From NCBI GenBank assembly GCA_040766985.1, contig JAXGPL010000032.1:1-15701 (forward strand): a stretch of DNA of 15,701 nt, given 5' to 3'. Position numbers and translations under genes: made by a program. Positions within the stretch are counted from its first letter, which is position 1, and each line of letters begins with the position of its first letter. The notes below the pieces were generated by a model. That model was given only the letters and a program-made list of their open reading frames with translations, did not search any database and had not been told where the DNA came from. This DNA is from JAXGPL01 sp040766985. GTDB taxonomy: Bacteria > Bacillota > Sulfobacillia > JAUYEG01. Positions 6,234 to 14,103 of the stretch are shown here, in pieces.

Positions 6234-6971
6234 TCAGGCGCGCCAGGGGGAGATCCTCGCTCCCTTATCCAGCGGCCAAAAATCTGTCTTGTGCACCCGC
6301 CATTGGGCAGGTTCCAGGCCAAGCAACAAAAGCACCTCGTCCACGCGGGCGGCCCCGCGCTGGTCGCTCAGTAGCTCGAACTCGAGCCCTGGCGGCGAAT
6401 CATCGGGTGCCGGCGTGACGTTGACCGTCACGATGTATGGCCTGATGTCGATCTTTTTGTTGCCGTGCCGCGCAACGACGAGGTCCGGCGCGGCAAGCAG
6501 TTGCGATATCTGTTTGTCTAGTTCCTCTGGCTCCACCCGCACGACCGCCCCGGGCGATGGCTCGGCGGCCTGAGCCGACCTGACCTCATACCTGGAAACC
6601 GCCGGGTAACTCGCCATGGACGGGCGACGGAGCGGCACCGTCCGCACCTCGCGGAGGCCGAAGCCCGCAGGCAGTTGGCCGGCGATGGACCGCGCGAGGC
6701 CCACCGGCTCAACTTGCCGGGTCAGCTCGATATCGACGTATTCGGCCTCGCTCTCGATTCCAACCGCCAGAGCCGTCGCGTAGGCTACTTTGGGCTGCGG
6801 GTTGTACCCTCCGGACAGCGCGGCGGGCACGTTTGCCCGCCTAAACGTGCGCAGGAGGGCGCGGACGGTGTCGAGGTGCGAAAGGTAACGCGCGTTGCCC
6901 CGCTTGGCGATCTGCAGGCGATAGCGGGCAACGGATTGCTGGGCCTCTGCGGGCTCGCGGCCTGGGCTCAC
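6234..6971 (-). CDS. TIGR03936 / DUF2344 radical SAM-linked protein
   Basis: A 245-residue protein of the family found next to, or fused to, the TIGR03960 radical SAM protein; its reaction is unknown. Family hallmarks are RYRLQIAKRGNARYLSHLDT near the N-terminus (H and D of SHLD conserved), GYNPQPKVAYATALAVGIES, and VDIELTR. The GTG start at 6971 overlaps the TIGR03960 stop as GTGA, with GGAGG 7 bases upstream; the longer frame to 7070 lies within the upstream gene and lacks this. The coupling suggests a one-to-one complex. The C-terminus ends WPLDKGARISPWRA, 22 bases before rng. Confidence 0.92.
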   Translation of the reverse strand: MSPGREPAEAQQSVARYRLQIAKRGNARYLSHLDTVRALLRTFRRANVPAALSGGYNPQPKVAYATALAVGIESEAEYVDIELTRQVEPVGLARSIAGQLPAGFGLREVRTVPLRRPSMASYPAVSRYEVRSAQAAEPSPGAVVRVEPEELDKQISQLLAAPDLVVARHGNKKIDIRPYIVTVNVTPAPDDSPPGLEFELLSDQRGAARVDEVLLLLGLEPAQWRVHKTDFWPLDKGARISPWRA

Positions 6972-8854
6972 GACAGGGCCTCCCCCCGCTGTCCATCTAC
7001 GGGAGCATCCTTTTTGCCCGCCTCGCCGGCGTATACCGGCGCTATGCCATACGCCTGGCAGACACCGCAACCGGTGCAGTCGGCAAACCGGCAGTCGATG
7101 CTGGGCTCGCCCCGCAGCCCGGCCCGGTATTCACGCCAGAGGTACCCGGCTGTTACGCCTGAGTCGATGTGCTCCCACGGGAAGACCTCTTCCCGCGGCC
7201 GCTCGCGGTTGGCATAGAAGGCCGGGTCGAGGCCGGCGCCGGCGAACGCCGCCATCCACTGGTCATACCGGAACTCATCGTCCCAGGCGTCGAAACGGCA
7301 GCCGCGCCTGTAGGCTTCCTCGACCACCCGGCCGAGCCGCCGGTCGCCGCGCGCAAGCGCGGCTTCGACAAAGCTCTGCTCGACGTTATGCCAGCTCAGT
7401 TTGATCCGCTTGGGAAGCGCCGCCCGCAGCAGGGATTGGCGTCTCCGGAGTTCGTCCTGGCCCACCTGGCCGACCCATTGGAACGGAGTGTGGGGCTTGG
7501 GGACGAACGAGGCGCAACTGACGGCCAGGCGCAGGCCCCTCCCCGGCCGGGCAGCCGCATGGCGCGCCCAGACCTTGCGGGCCAGGTCGGCGATGCCGGC
7601 GATGTCGTCGTCGGTTTCCGTGGGCAGGCCAATCATGAAGTAGAGCTTGAGGCTGTCCCAGCCTTCTCGAAACGCGGCATCCGCCGCCTCCATGAGGTCG
7701 GCCTCGGTGACGTTCTTGTTGATGACGTTGCGGAGGCGCTCGGTGCCGGCTTCGGGCGCGAAAGTTAACCCCGTCTTGCGTACCTGCTGGATCTGTGCGG
7801 CCAGGTCCACCGAAAACGAGTCGATCCGCAACGAAGGGAGCGACACGCCGACGCCTTTGCCGCCGTGCTCGGCGATGAGGTCCTGGACCAGCGGCCCCAC
7901 CTGGCTGTAGTCGGCCGTGGATAGCGACGCCAGCGAGACTTCGTCGTAGCCGGTGCTTGACAATTGCCGGCGCGCCTGGTCGCAAAGAGCCACCGCCGTC
8001 CTCTCCCGCACCGGACGATAGATCATGCCCGCCTGGCAGAACCGGCAGCCCCTGGTGCAGCCGCGGCATACCTCGAGCGTAACCCGGTCGTGGACGATGT
8101 CCAGAAACGGCAGCACCGGCCGCTCCGGGACCGCCGCCTCAGCGAGATCCGGGATCAGCGCCTTGCGCACCCGGTTCTTGCCGCCAAGGGCCCGGATGCC
8201 AGATATCCGCCCGTCGGCAGCGTACTCGGGCGTAAAGGCGGACGGCACGTAGAAACCGTCCGGCGCGGACTCCGCCGCCGCCCGCGCCAGCAGCTCCGCC
8301 TTATCACCCCGGCAGGCGACGAGCATGTCCACCACCTGGCCGACCGCGATCTCGCCGTCCCCGATGATCACTAGGTCAAAGCAGTCCGCCAGGGGCTCAG
8401 GGTTGAACGCCGCCGGCCCGCCGCCCACGATCAGTGGATGGCGCCCATCGCGGTCCTCCCTGCGCAGCGGTATGCCGGCGAGGTCGAGGGTGTAGAGCAC
8501 GTTGGTGAAGTTGAGCTCGTGTTGCAGCGAGAAACCGACGATGTCAAAGTCCGCAACGGGTTTGCCCGATTCGAGCGCCCAAAGGGGAGTGTCGGTATCC
8601 CGCATCAGCGCGGCCATGTCTGGCCAGGGCGCAAAAACACGCTCACACGCCACATCGGGGCGGCGGTTGAGAATGTCATACAGAAGGCGGAGGCCAAGGT
8701 GGGACATCCCCACTTCGTAAACGTCCGGGAACGCCAAAGCAAAGGTCACTGCTACCGAGGAGTGGTCCTTGTGGACGGAGTTGTGCTCCTCGCCAAGGTA
8801 ACGCGCTGGTTTGGCCACCCTTGGCAGAAGGCCGTCGCGGCCGGCGGGTGACAA
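6968..8854 (-). CDS. TIGR03960 family radical SAM protein
   Basis: A 628-residue radical SAM enzyme of unknown substrate. It begins near LLPRVAKPARYLGEEHNSV. An N-terminal region resembling a B12-binding fold (FPDVYEVGMSHLG, 42-54; GGGPAAFNPEPL, 144-155) leads to CRGCTRGCRFCQAG, where C266/C270/C273 form the CxxxCxxC iron-sulfur site (C263 is an extra cysteine). The C-terminus has a cysteine-rich block (DCRFADCTGCGVCQAYGI), typical of the family. The frame opens at 8968, but I chose TTG at 8854: GGAGAG lies 8 bases upstream, homologues start close to LLPRV, and the promoter at 8958-8987 overlaps the longer version. First gene of the transcript with TIGR03936 and rng. Confidence 0.93.
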   Translation of the reverse strand: MSPAGRDGLLPRVAKPARYLGEEHNSVHKDHSSVAVTFALAFPDVYEVGMSHLGLRLLYDILNRRPDVACERVFAPWPDMAALMRDTDTPLWALESGKPVADFDIVGFSLQHELNFTNVLYTLDLAGIPLRREDRDGRHPLIVGGGPAAFNPEPLADCFDLVIIGDGEIAVGQVVDMLVACRGDKAELLARAAAESAPDGFYVPSAFTPEYAADGRISGIRALGGKNRVRKALIPDLAEAAVPERPVLPFLDIVHDRVTLEVCRGCTRGCRFCQAGMIYRPVRERTAVALCDQARRQLSSTGYDEVSLASLSTADYSQVGPLVQDLIAEHGGKGVGVSLPSLRIDSFSVDLAAQIQQVRKTGLTFAPEAGTERLRNVINKNVTEADLMEAADAAFREGWDSLKLYFMIGLPTETDDDIAGIADLARKVWARHAAARPGRGLRLAVSCASFVPKPHTPFQWVGQVGQDELRRRQSLLRAALPKRIKLSWHNVEQSFVEAALARGDRRLGRVVEEAYRRGCRFDAWDDEFRYDQWMAAFAGAGLDPAFYANRERPREEVFPWEHIDSGVTAGYLWREYRAGLRGEPSIDCRFADCTGCGVCQAYGIAPVYAGEAGKKDAPVDGQRGEALS

Positions 8855-8887
8855 CTGCAGATCTCTCCAATTGGAACATCTATTTGA

Positions 8888-8902
8888 GGCCGCCTTGCGG
8901 CC
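8888..8902 (-). promoter_or_regulatory. GC hairpin in the leader of the radical SAM gene
   Basis: GGCCGC, loop AAG, GCGGCC on the minus strand, 34 bases upstream of the TTG start and downstream of the TATAAT promoter. No T-run follows, so it is not a terminator. It may only stabilise the leader. Confidence 0.4.
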
Positions 8903-8957
8903 AAAAGCATCGCGCTGTACATCCTTACACTTGCGTCGGCAGAGATGCGTTGCATTG

Positions 8958-8987
8958 ATTATACCCAACTTGGGACGGCGATGCCAG
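8958..8987 (-). promoter_or_regulatory. Sigma-A-like promoter for the radical SAM/rng transcript
   Basis: Perfect -10 box TATAAT (8958-8963) with CTGGCA (8982-8987) as -35, four of six matches, spacer 18. Predicted start near 8951 gives a leader of about 97 bases. It separates these genes from the spoIVFB-like gene upstream. Confidence 0.75.
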
Positions 8988-9060
8988 AAAGCCGATCATC
9001 ACGCCGCCCATCACGCCGCTCGTCAGGCCGTTCGTAAGGCTGGAGCTGACGTAGCCTAGG

Positions 9061-9975
9061 CTAGGTCCGGCGGCCGAACTGCAGAGCCTGACCGGCAGTT
9101 GCCTCAAGGCCGAGCGCCAGCACCGCCGATGCAAGCTGGTCCTCGGTGAGGTCGCCGGCACGGTCGCCGTTGCCGTCGATGACCAGGACCAAGTGATAGC
9201 GATCCTGACGAAGCCTGCGCAGGATTTGCCCGAGCCTGGCATCCTCTTTCGCAATGAGCTGTGCCGCAGGACCGATGCCGCCGCGCAGGGCCCGCCGGCC
9301 CTTGTTGACGGTCCGCAGGATCGTTGCCTGGCCGGCGTAGCGGTCGCGCCGGGCCGCCCGCCAAAGGAAGATGCCCGCCATGGCTGGCACCCAGAGGGGC
9401 TTGCCGGAGGCGATCGAGCCGCCTACCGCTGTCAGGGCCAGGCCTATCCCAAGGACCTGGCCTCCTACGGCGAGGCGCCGTACCGCCTGGCCGTCGCCGA
9501 CGCGCGGCGCCAGCCACCCGCGGACAATCCGCCCGCCGTCAAGGGGCCACACCGGGAGGAGGTTAAAGCACGCCAGGAGCAGGTTGACCTGGATGAAGAA
9601 CTCCATCCGCCCCGCCGCCACGAATTCGAGCGGCGCGATGTACTGACCGATTGCGGCGAGGAGGAAGCTCTGCAGCGGACCGGCGGCGGCTACGAGTGCG
9701 TCGATGTAGCCGAGCCCCTCGGCCGGCCCTTCGTAGCGGATCAGAGCGCCGAACGGGTGGACTTCGAACGCGCGCACGCCGACCTCGAAGCCGGCGAGCA
9801 CTAGGAGGTGCGCGACTTCGTGAAGGGCAAGGGAAACCAGCGCAATGCACGCTTCATAGAGGTAGCCGGTGGCCACCCACCAGACCAGCAATGCGATGTA
9901 CGCCGGGGCGACATAGAGGCGAAAGGGCAGCCAGGATTCCCGCCCGTGACCGACCGAAGCGTCACGAACCACCAC
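9061..9975 (-). CDS. spoIVFB: M50 site-2 metalloprotease, SpoIVFB-like
   Basis: Intramembrane zinc protease. In Bacillus, SpoIVFB in the outer forespore membrane cleaves pro-sigma-K. Zinc motif LHEVAH (HExxH at about 52-56 from the chosen start) and the second motif NLLPVWPLDGG (about 138-148) are intact, set among several hydrophobic helices. The C-terminal part (QILRRLRQDRYHLVLVIDGN) resembles the CBS-like regulatory region of the family. The GTG at 9975 (or the adjacent GTG at 9972) overlaps the stop of the M23 gene by about 14 bases; the frame opens at 10032, but the N-terminal residues there do not look like the family. No good ribosome binding site is visible, so translation is probably coupled to the M23 gene. 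Confidence 0.88.
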   Translation of the reverse strand: MVVRDASVGHGRESWLPFRLYVAPAYIALLVWWVATGYLYEACIALVSLALHEVAHLLVLAGFEVGVRAFEVHPFGALIRYEGPAEGLGYIDALVAAAGPLQSFLLAAIGQYIAPLEFVAAGRMEFFIQVNLLLACFNLLPVWPLDGGRIVRGWLAPRVGDGQAVRRLAVGGQVLGIGLALTAVGGSIASGKPLWVPAMAGIFLWRAARRDRYAGQATILRTVNKGRRALRGGIGPAAQLIAKEDARLGQILRRLRQDRYHLVLVIDGNGDRAGDLTEDQLASAVLALGLEATAGQALQFGRRT

Positions 9976-10729
9976 CGACGGCTCGCAGGAGCGGCTCAGG
10001 GTCGATTGGCAGGTCTTTCTCTCGCATCTCAAAATGCAGGTGGGCTGAGCTTGCCTGGCCGGTGCTCCCCACGGTCCCGAGGATTGCTCCCTGCGTCACG
10101 TTCTGGCCTTCGCTAACCACCACGCGGGCGAGGTGGGCGTAGAAAGTCGAGTTCTGTTCGTCGTGTTCGACAAGGACGTAGTTGCCCCACAGTTCGTTCT
10201 CGCCGACGTCCGCTACCTTGCCCGCCCGGGCTGCGACGACAGAGGTGTCGGCCGGCGCCGCGATGTCAACGCCGGTATGATAGCGCAGGTCATTGTAGAT
10301 GGGATGGGTCCGCCACCCGAATGATGACGTGATGGGCCCCTGAGCGGGCCAGACGATGCTCCACCCGGAGGCATCGGAACCGTTGGTCGAGACAGGGCTG
10401 GTGCGCCACGTCCTGATTACCTCGATCAACCCGGTCCACGTCGTCGGGATGCGCCACTGGCGCGCGCCGGCCGCCCAATCGAGGACATCCTGGTATGTGT
10501 AGTCGGCCTCGACGGCGTGACGCAAGACCCTTTCCACCACCGGCAAGTATGGCTGGTTCGTAGCCACAACAAAGGAAACCAGGCCGAACAATAACAGCGC
10601 GATGCCGGCCTGCCGGAGAAACGTCACACCCGCTCTAGTCACCCATTGGGAGTCCTGTTCTTGAGCCAGCCTCGTTGCTACCGGTCCTCTGAGCTTGCGG
10701 CGCCCGCCAAAGGCGGCCATGCCCATCAC
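9962..10729 (-). CDS. spoIVFA: Membrane-anchored M23 (LytM) domain protein, SpoIVFA-like
   Basis: A 255-residue protein with one membrane helix (about 38-57), an extracytoplasmic linker and a LytM/M23 domain (about 127-245). SpoIVFA holds and inhibits SpoIVFB until it is cleaved during sporulation; adjacency to the M50 gene supports this role. The zinc ligands appear complete: H151 and D155 in YHTGVDI, H232 in HLHFEMR, plus H199 (YAHL) and H230. Active peptidase function therefore cannot be excluded from sequence. Starts at 10729 (GTG), 10726 (ATG) and 10720 (ATG) are close together and all near a GGCGGGG run. A hairpin at 10835-10866 lies upstream; a promoter was not found with confidence. 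Confidence 0.85.
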   Translation of the reverse strand: MMGMAAFGGRRKLRGPVATRLAQEQDSQWVTRAGVTFLRQAGIALLLFGLVSFVVATNQPYLPVVERVLRHAVEADYTYQDVLDWAAGARQWRIPTTWTGLIEVIRTWRTSPVSTNGSDASGWSIVWPAQGPITSSFGWRTHPIYNDLRYHTGVDIAAPADTSVVAARAGKVADVGENELWGNYVLVEHDEQNSTFYAHLARVVVSEGQNVTQGAILGTVGSTGQASSAHLHFEMREKDLPIDPEPLLRAVGGGS

Positions 10730-10834
10730 CCCGCCTGGCCGTGGTCTGCTGAAGTATATGTCCAGGACGTGGCGATGATGAGGTCAGGCTCCCTGGAGTA
10801 TGCCGCGCTTTGCTGCGGAGGACGAACAAGTACA

Positions 10835-10866
10835 CCGCCGCCCCCTCGCGAGGGAGGAGGCGGCGG
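10835..10866 (-). terminator. Terminator-like hairpin between the four-gene cassette and spoIVFA
   Basis: CCGCCGCC pairs with GGCGGCGG, with an inner CCCT/AGGG stem and a small bulge. The following minus-strand bases (TGTACTTGTT) are only moderately T-rich, so termination may be partial. It lies about 50 bases past the last cassette stop. Confidence 0.55.
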
Positions 10867-10914
10867 TCGGAACCTCGCTGCTCGGTCGTCTGCGGCAAGC
10901 AGCAGCCGGCCGAG

Positions 10915-11514
10915 CTATTTAACTAGGAACAACCACTCCGTCATCAGGAACTGCACGCGGCCCAGGAACAGCGAAACACGGGCCATGACCGTGCTGCCGA
11001 AGGCCGCGCCGAGGGCGATCATCATGACCCAACGGCCGGCCTTAGCGCACGCCCCCACCGCGCCCCTCATCTCAAGCGTAAAGAAGACGTAGATGAGGGA
11101 CACCAGGACTCCCCCGACCAGCAGGATGTTGTTGATCGAGTTGAGTGGTTTGAACGTGGCGATGATCTGGGTGACGAAGAGGGGCTTGATGTCCTTTGCG
11201 AGGATGAAGCCGGACGCCACGCCGAGGTTGAAGGCAATGGCGATGCGGGACAGCCACGCAACGGACTTGATGTAACGGGTATAGATCAGGAGCCCGATGA
11301 CGAACGGGACGAGCAGCAGGTACTTGCCCTTACCGATCTCCGCCAGGTTGGGCTTGATCCAGTTGAACCAGTTGGCAGTGACCATGTAACCGGCCGAGGT
11401 GCCGACGAACACGTTCTCGACGAACCGGTACACGGGGTTGTCGCCGAACGGGAACGTGTAACACGCAATCGTGAAGAACGCAGCCAGCCACAGCCACGCG
11501 TCAGTGGATACCAT
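10915..11514 (-). CDS. Cassette protein 4: six-helix membrane protein of unknown function
   Basis: A 199-residue polytopic protein that I do not recognise. Hydrophobic segments lie at about 7-22, 36-52, 66-80, 84-105, 127-147 and 158-185, with few charged residues outside short loops (KPNLAEIGKGK, about 54-64). The last helix region (LGAAFGSTVMARVSLFLGRV) resembles the end of cassette protein 2 (LGATLGGLAMALRVLVGIER). The ATG at 11514 follows GGAGGTG. It is 21 bases after cassette protein 3 and is the last gene before a terminator-like hairpin. Its place with three other membrane proteins suggests a subunit of one complex. Function unknown. Confidence 0.85.
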   Translation of the reverse strand: MVSTDAWLWLAAFFTIACYTFPFGDNPVYRFVENVFVGTSAGYMVTANWFNWIKPNLAEIGKGKYLLLVPFVIGLLIYTRYIKSVAWLSRIAIAFNLGVASGFILAKDIKPLFVTQIIATFKPLNSINNILLVGGVLVSLIYVFFTLEMRGAVGACAKAGRWVMMIALGAAFGSTVMARVSLFLGRVQFLMTEWLFLVK

Positions 11515-11535
11515 TCAGGCTCACCTCCAGCCGCC

Positions 11536-12345
11536 CTACCCTGACTTCTTGCGCAGCAGGTAACCGATGTTACCCAGCAGCACAAAAGCCAAGATAACGA
11601 CGTGAGATAGTGACTGGGCGTCCATGCCGGCCACCGCGCGGCCAGGACGCTTGGCGAGCAACTCGTACTCCGCTGCGCCGCGCATGCCCTGGATAATGCC
11701 CGTCAGCTGGCCGGACTGCACGAACGGCATGTTCTCGGGAATCGAAACGGAAACAACGTCTGTGGTGCCCTTGATGCCATGCGGGTCGCCGACGACCTTG
11801 ATCCAGTCGGGAACGCCGGGGTTGCCGGTGGAGAGGCAGACCCAGAACGCGGCGTCCTTGAGGCTCTTGAAGTTCTCGAAGATGGGCATCGTCGACAGAG
11901 TCTGGCCGCGATGGTCCACGTCGAGCGCCGCGGCAACGATGTCGTCAATCGCACGCTCAAGGAGAAGAGCGTTGCCCGGCTTGTAGCCGATGTTGACATA
12001 GTCGGTGCCGTAGACCTTGTCGGGGAACAGCGGCTCCATCTCGTCAAGGATACGCTCGCCCATGTCGCCGGCCATAACCCACATGCCCATCATGACCACT
12101 TTGACGTTGTTATTCATGCATTGGTAGAAGATGGTCTTGCCCGCAGGCTCGAGCTCCGGAATGCCACCGGCGCTGAAGTCCATGCCGAGTACCAAAACCG
12201 AGCCGGGCGGGAGCGCGTCGATCGCGTCGTACGCGACCTCGGTGTAGTGGCTGATCGTGACCGGAAGGCCCATCGGTTTGATAAAGGCGTAGACCACTGC
12301 CACGATCATGACCAGGTAGATAATCCTACGGTCCAGGTTAGCCAT
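11536..12345 (-). CDS. Cassette protein 3: double-anchored membrane protein, large soluble domain probably outside
   Basis: A 269-residue protein of unknown function. A membrane helix at about 8-24 and another at about 245-263 flank a roughly 215-residue domain with alternating strand/helix character (PPGSVLVLGMDFSAGG, 46-61; NNVKVVMMGMW, 79-89; DAAFWVCLSTGNPGVPDWIK, about 168-187). Both termini are basic (MANLDRR; LLRKKSG), so the positive-inside rule puts both in the cytoplasm and the domain outside the membrane. No catalytic motif is recognised. The ATG at 12345 follows GGGAGGTG. It starts 19 bases after cassette protein 2. No signal-peptide cleavage or lipobox is seen. Confidence 0.87.
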   Translation of the reverse strand: MANLDRRIIYLVMIVAVVYAFIKPMGLPVTISHYTEVAYDAIDALPPGSVLVLGMDFSAGGIPELEPAGKTIFYQCMNNNVKVVMMGMWVMAGDMGERILDEMEPLFPDKVYGTDYVNIGYKPGNALLLERAIDDIVAAALDVDHRGQTLSTMPIFENFKSLKDAAFWVCLSTGNPGVPDWIKVVGDPHGIKGTTDVVSVSIPENMPFVQSGQLTGIIQGMRGAAEYELLAKRPGRAVAGMDAQSLSHVVILAFVLLGNIGYLLRKKSG

Positions 12346-12364
12346 TATTCACGCACCTCCCGGC

Positions 12365-12991
12365 CTACTCGCCCGTGCCGCCGAAGTGCGCGCGCTCAAT
12401 GCCAACCAGGACGCGAAGGGCCATGGCGAGGCCGCCAAGGGTCGCACCCAGCTGGATACCGCGCATGCCGGCGGTGTTGGGGACGTCGAGAATCCAGGTG
12501 GTAGCATCGGCCACCCACTTGCCAAGCACGGCTTCACCGATGGGAGCTTTGCCGAGCATGACGATGGCAGCCGCGATGAGCAGAACCGTCGCCTCAGCCG
12601 TCCGGACGCGGAAGGCCCGGTAGGCGGACGAGGCGATGTAGAACACGAGCAACGAGTACATCGTAGCGTTTAGCGGCACGATTGTGTTGTTGTACAGATT
12701 CTTGTACAGATCGTGCTGCTGTCCGACCGCAAACGCGATAAGCATGAAACCGAACATCGAGACGAACATGACAAGGCTATAGAACCAACCCTCGCGTTGC
12801 TGACTCACTCGTTTGCCGTGGATACGAGTCAGGTTGGCCACACCCAAGGCGCAGAACAACGCGGCTACGATCTGGAACCACAAGGTTACTTCCTTGTTGG
12901 CTTCGACGAACCACGTGGGCGCCAGGAAGTTGGCCAGAACTACGATGAAGCCGCTCACGAAGGTGAGGGCAATGGGCAGTTCTTTGCGCAC
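12365..12991 (-). CDS. Cassette protein 2: six-helix membrane protein of unknown function
   Basis: A 208-residue polytopic protein with hydrophobic stretches at about 7-26, 37-55, 70-89, 105-124, 133-147 and 175-197. Loops are short; the most charged is RIHGKRVSQQREGW (about 57-70), likely cytoplasmic. I chose GTG at 12991 because GGGAGGTG lies 8 bases upstream; the TTG immediately before it (12994) is the alternative. It begins 50 bases after cassette protein 1. The last helix resembles that of cassette protein 4, which may reflect a distant duplication. I do not recognise the family. Confidence 0.86.
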   Translation of the reverse strand: MRKELPIALTFVSGFIVVLANFLAPTWFVEANKEVTLWFQIVAALFCALGVANLTRIHGKRVSQQREGWFYSLVMFVSMFGFMLIAFAVGQQHDLYKNLYNNTIVPLNATMYSLLVFYIASSAYRAFRVRTAEATVLLIAAAIVMLGKAPIGEAVLGKWVADATTWILDVPNTAGMRGIQLGATLGGLAMALRVLVGIERAHFGGTGE

Positions 12992-13041
12992 CAACTACAC
13001 CTCCCTTTTTGATAAGAAGCTCAGCACAAACTGGCGCCCGC

Positions 13042-13818
13042 TCATTTGTTGAGTGTCGTGCCGAGCCATGTGTTACCGGCCGTGGCCAGGATCGCGCCAA
13101 GCAGGATCAGCACAACGCTGACCATCTTGCCCCAGTCCTGACCGATCAGGCATCCGACCAGCACGGGCTCGCGCGTCAGGTAAGCCGAGGCAGCGAAGAT
13201 CTCCTCGCCGAGCAGAGCGTAGTCGCACGCAGCGATGAAGAAAGGAATCTGGTGCGTGTTGGCTGTGCCGGCGATCTGGATCGACCCTACCTGGGAGCCG
13301 ACCTCGGCGAAGATCAGCGACTCGGCCCAGAACGCGCCGATCAGGATGTTGGCCCTGACCTTCTCGCGATTCATGATGCCGATGCAGCCCGAGGCGTACC
13401 CGAACTGGTCTTCGGAAATGAACCGCACATCGTCGGCGTTATAGGCGTCAGGCTTGCCCGCGTCAGCGTAAGCTTGCTTGACGACCTCCTCTGCGACAGA
13501 GTAGACGACGTTGTTGCGGTTGGTCTGGATGAGCCGGGTGTCGTACTTGGCGCACATCCTGGCGACGTGACCCAAGATCGAAAGGGACGCCAGGGTCTGC
13601 GCGTTGTCGATCGACCCGATGCCCGGCGAGAAGTGTACCGTCGCGCCCATCTCTGTGGCGCGGCCGATAGCCTCGTCCATGGCGTCCAGACCTGCTACCT
13701 TGCGGATGCTCGGAACCTTCAGCCCTTTGCGCGCTCTACCGATGAGCACGATGACTACCGCGCAGAAGGCGAGCTCCAGCAAGAAGCTGGCCACCAGGCC
13801 TGGTTTGATCAGACCCAC
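13042..13818 (-). CDS. Cassette protein 1: DUF6754-like, double-anchored, soluble domain probably cytoplasmic
   Basis: A 258-residue protein resembling, from memory, the uncharacterised family DUF6754; I could not check this. A helix at about 8-26 is followed by a basic stretch (RARKGLKVPSIRK). Then comes a globular alpha/beta domain (about 40-225; e.g. GATVHFSPGIGSIDNAQTL, DTRLIQTNRNNVVYS, ISEDQFGYASGCIGIMN) and a C-terminal helix (about 232-252). The positive residues next to both helices place the domain in the cytoplasm. The frame opens at 13887, but the GTG at 13818 is preceded by GGGGAGGTG with an 8-base spacer, which decides the start. First gene of the cassette, and the most likely to define it. 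Confidence 0.88.
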   Translation of the reverse strand: MGLIKPGLVASFLLELAFCAVVIVLIGRARKGLKVPSIRKVAGLDAMDEAIGRATEMGATVHFSPGIGSIDNAQTLASLSILGHVARMCAKYDTRLIQTNRNNVVYSVAEEVVKQAYADAGKPDAYNADDVRFISEDQFGYASGCIGIMNREKVRANILIGAFWAESLIFAEVGSQVGSIQIAGTANTHQIPFFIAACDYALLGEEIFAASAYLTREPVLVGCLIGQDWGKMVSVVLILLGAILATAGNTWLGTTLNK

Positions 13819-13826
13819 TACTCTTT

Positions 13827-13835
13827 CACCTCCCC
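13827..13835 (-). promoter_or_regulatory. Ribosome binding site deciding the cassette protein 1 start
   Basis: GGGGAGGTG, near-complete complement of the 16S 3' end, 8 bases before GTG at 13818. It excludes the longer frame that opens at 13887. Confidence 0.85.
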
Positions 13836-14103
13836 GAAAGAATAGCGAGCACCGCCCCAAATCCGAGACAACCGGTATCGCTGCCACGAATAGAGTGCGA
13901 TGCTCGCTTCAGTGCTGGTATTCGTTCAATTCAGTCCTTCTCCTGCAAATCTCATCCAATCGACATACTGCCCCTCGCTAAAGGCATAAAGCGGGATTCC
14001 TATCCCTTTTATTGGCTCCCTCCTTTCCCGTACAAGCCACATCGGTGATGACACGGAACCATGGAAGTATATGCCGGGGGATGTCGCGATAGGAGCGATG
14101 GGG

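Noticed and set aside
7386..8069. Minus-strand 227-codon frame inside the radical SAM gene
   Set aside because: Shadow frame; the long frame contains the CxxxCxxC site and family motifs.
8925..9254. Frame ending GLTSGVMGGVMIGFL downstream of the M50 stop, looking like a small membrane peptide
   Set aside because: No start codon with a ribosome binding site; the upstream part is a shadow of the M50 gene and the promoter of the radical SAM gene overlaps its end.
13009..13845. Plus-strand open frame of 278 codons opposite cassette protein 1
   Set aside because: The antisense frame has the strong ribosome binding site and regular spacing with the cassette; the plus frame has neither and reads as charged antisense sequence.
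13991..14010. GGGAT/ATCCC stem followed by TTTT on the plus strand, looking like a terminator
   Set aside because: There is no plus-strand gene to terminate, and on the minus strand no T-run follows; treated only as a small leader hairpin.
10751..14073. Ten-base match CATATACTTC upstream of both spoIVFA (10751-10760) and the cassette (14064-14073)
   Set aside because: Ten-base repeats are expected by chance in a window this size, and neither copy has a matching -35 for a housekeeping or sporulation sigma factor.
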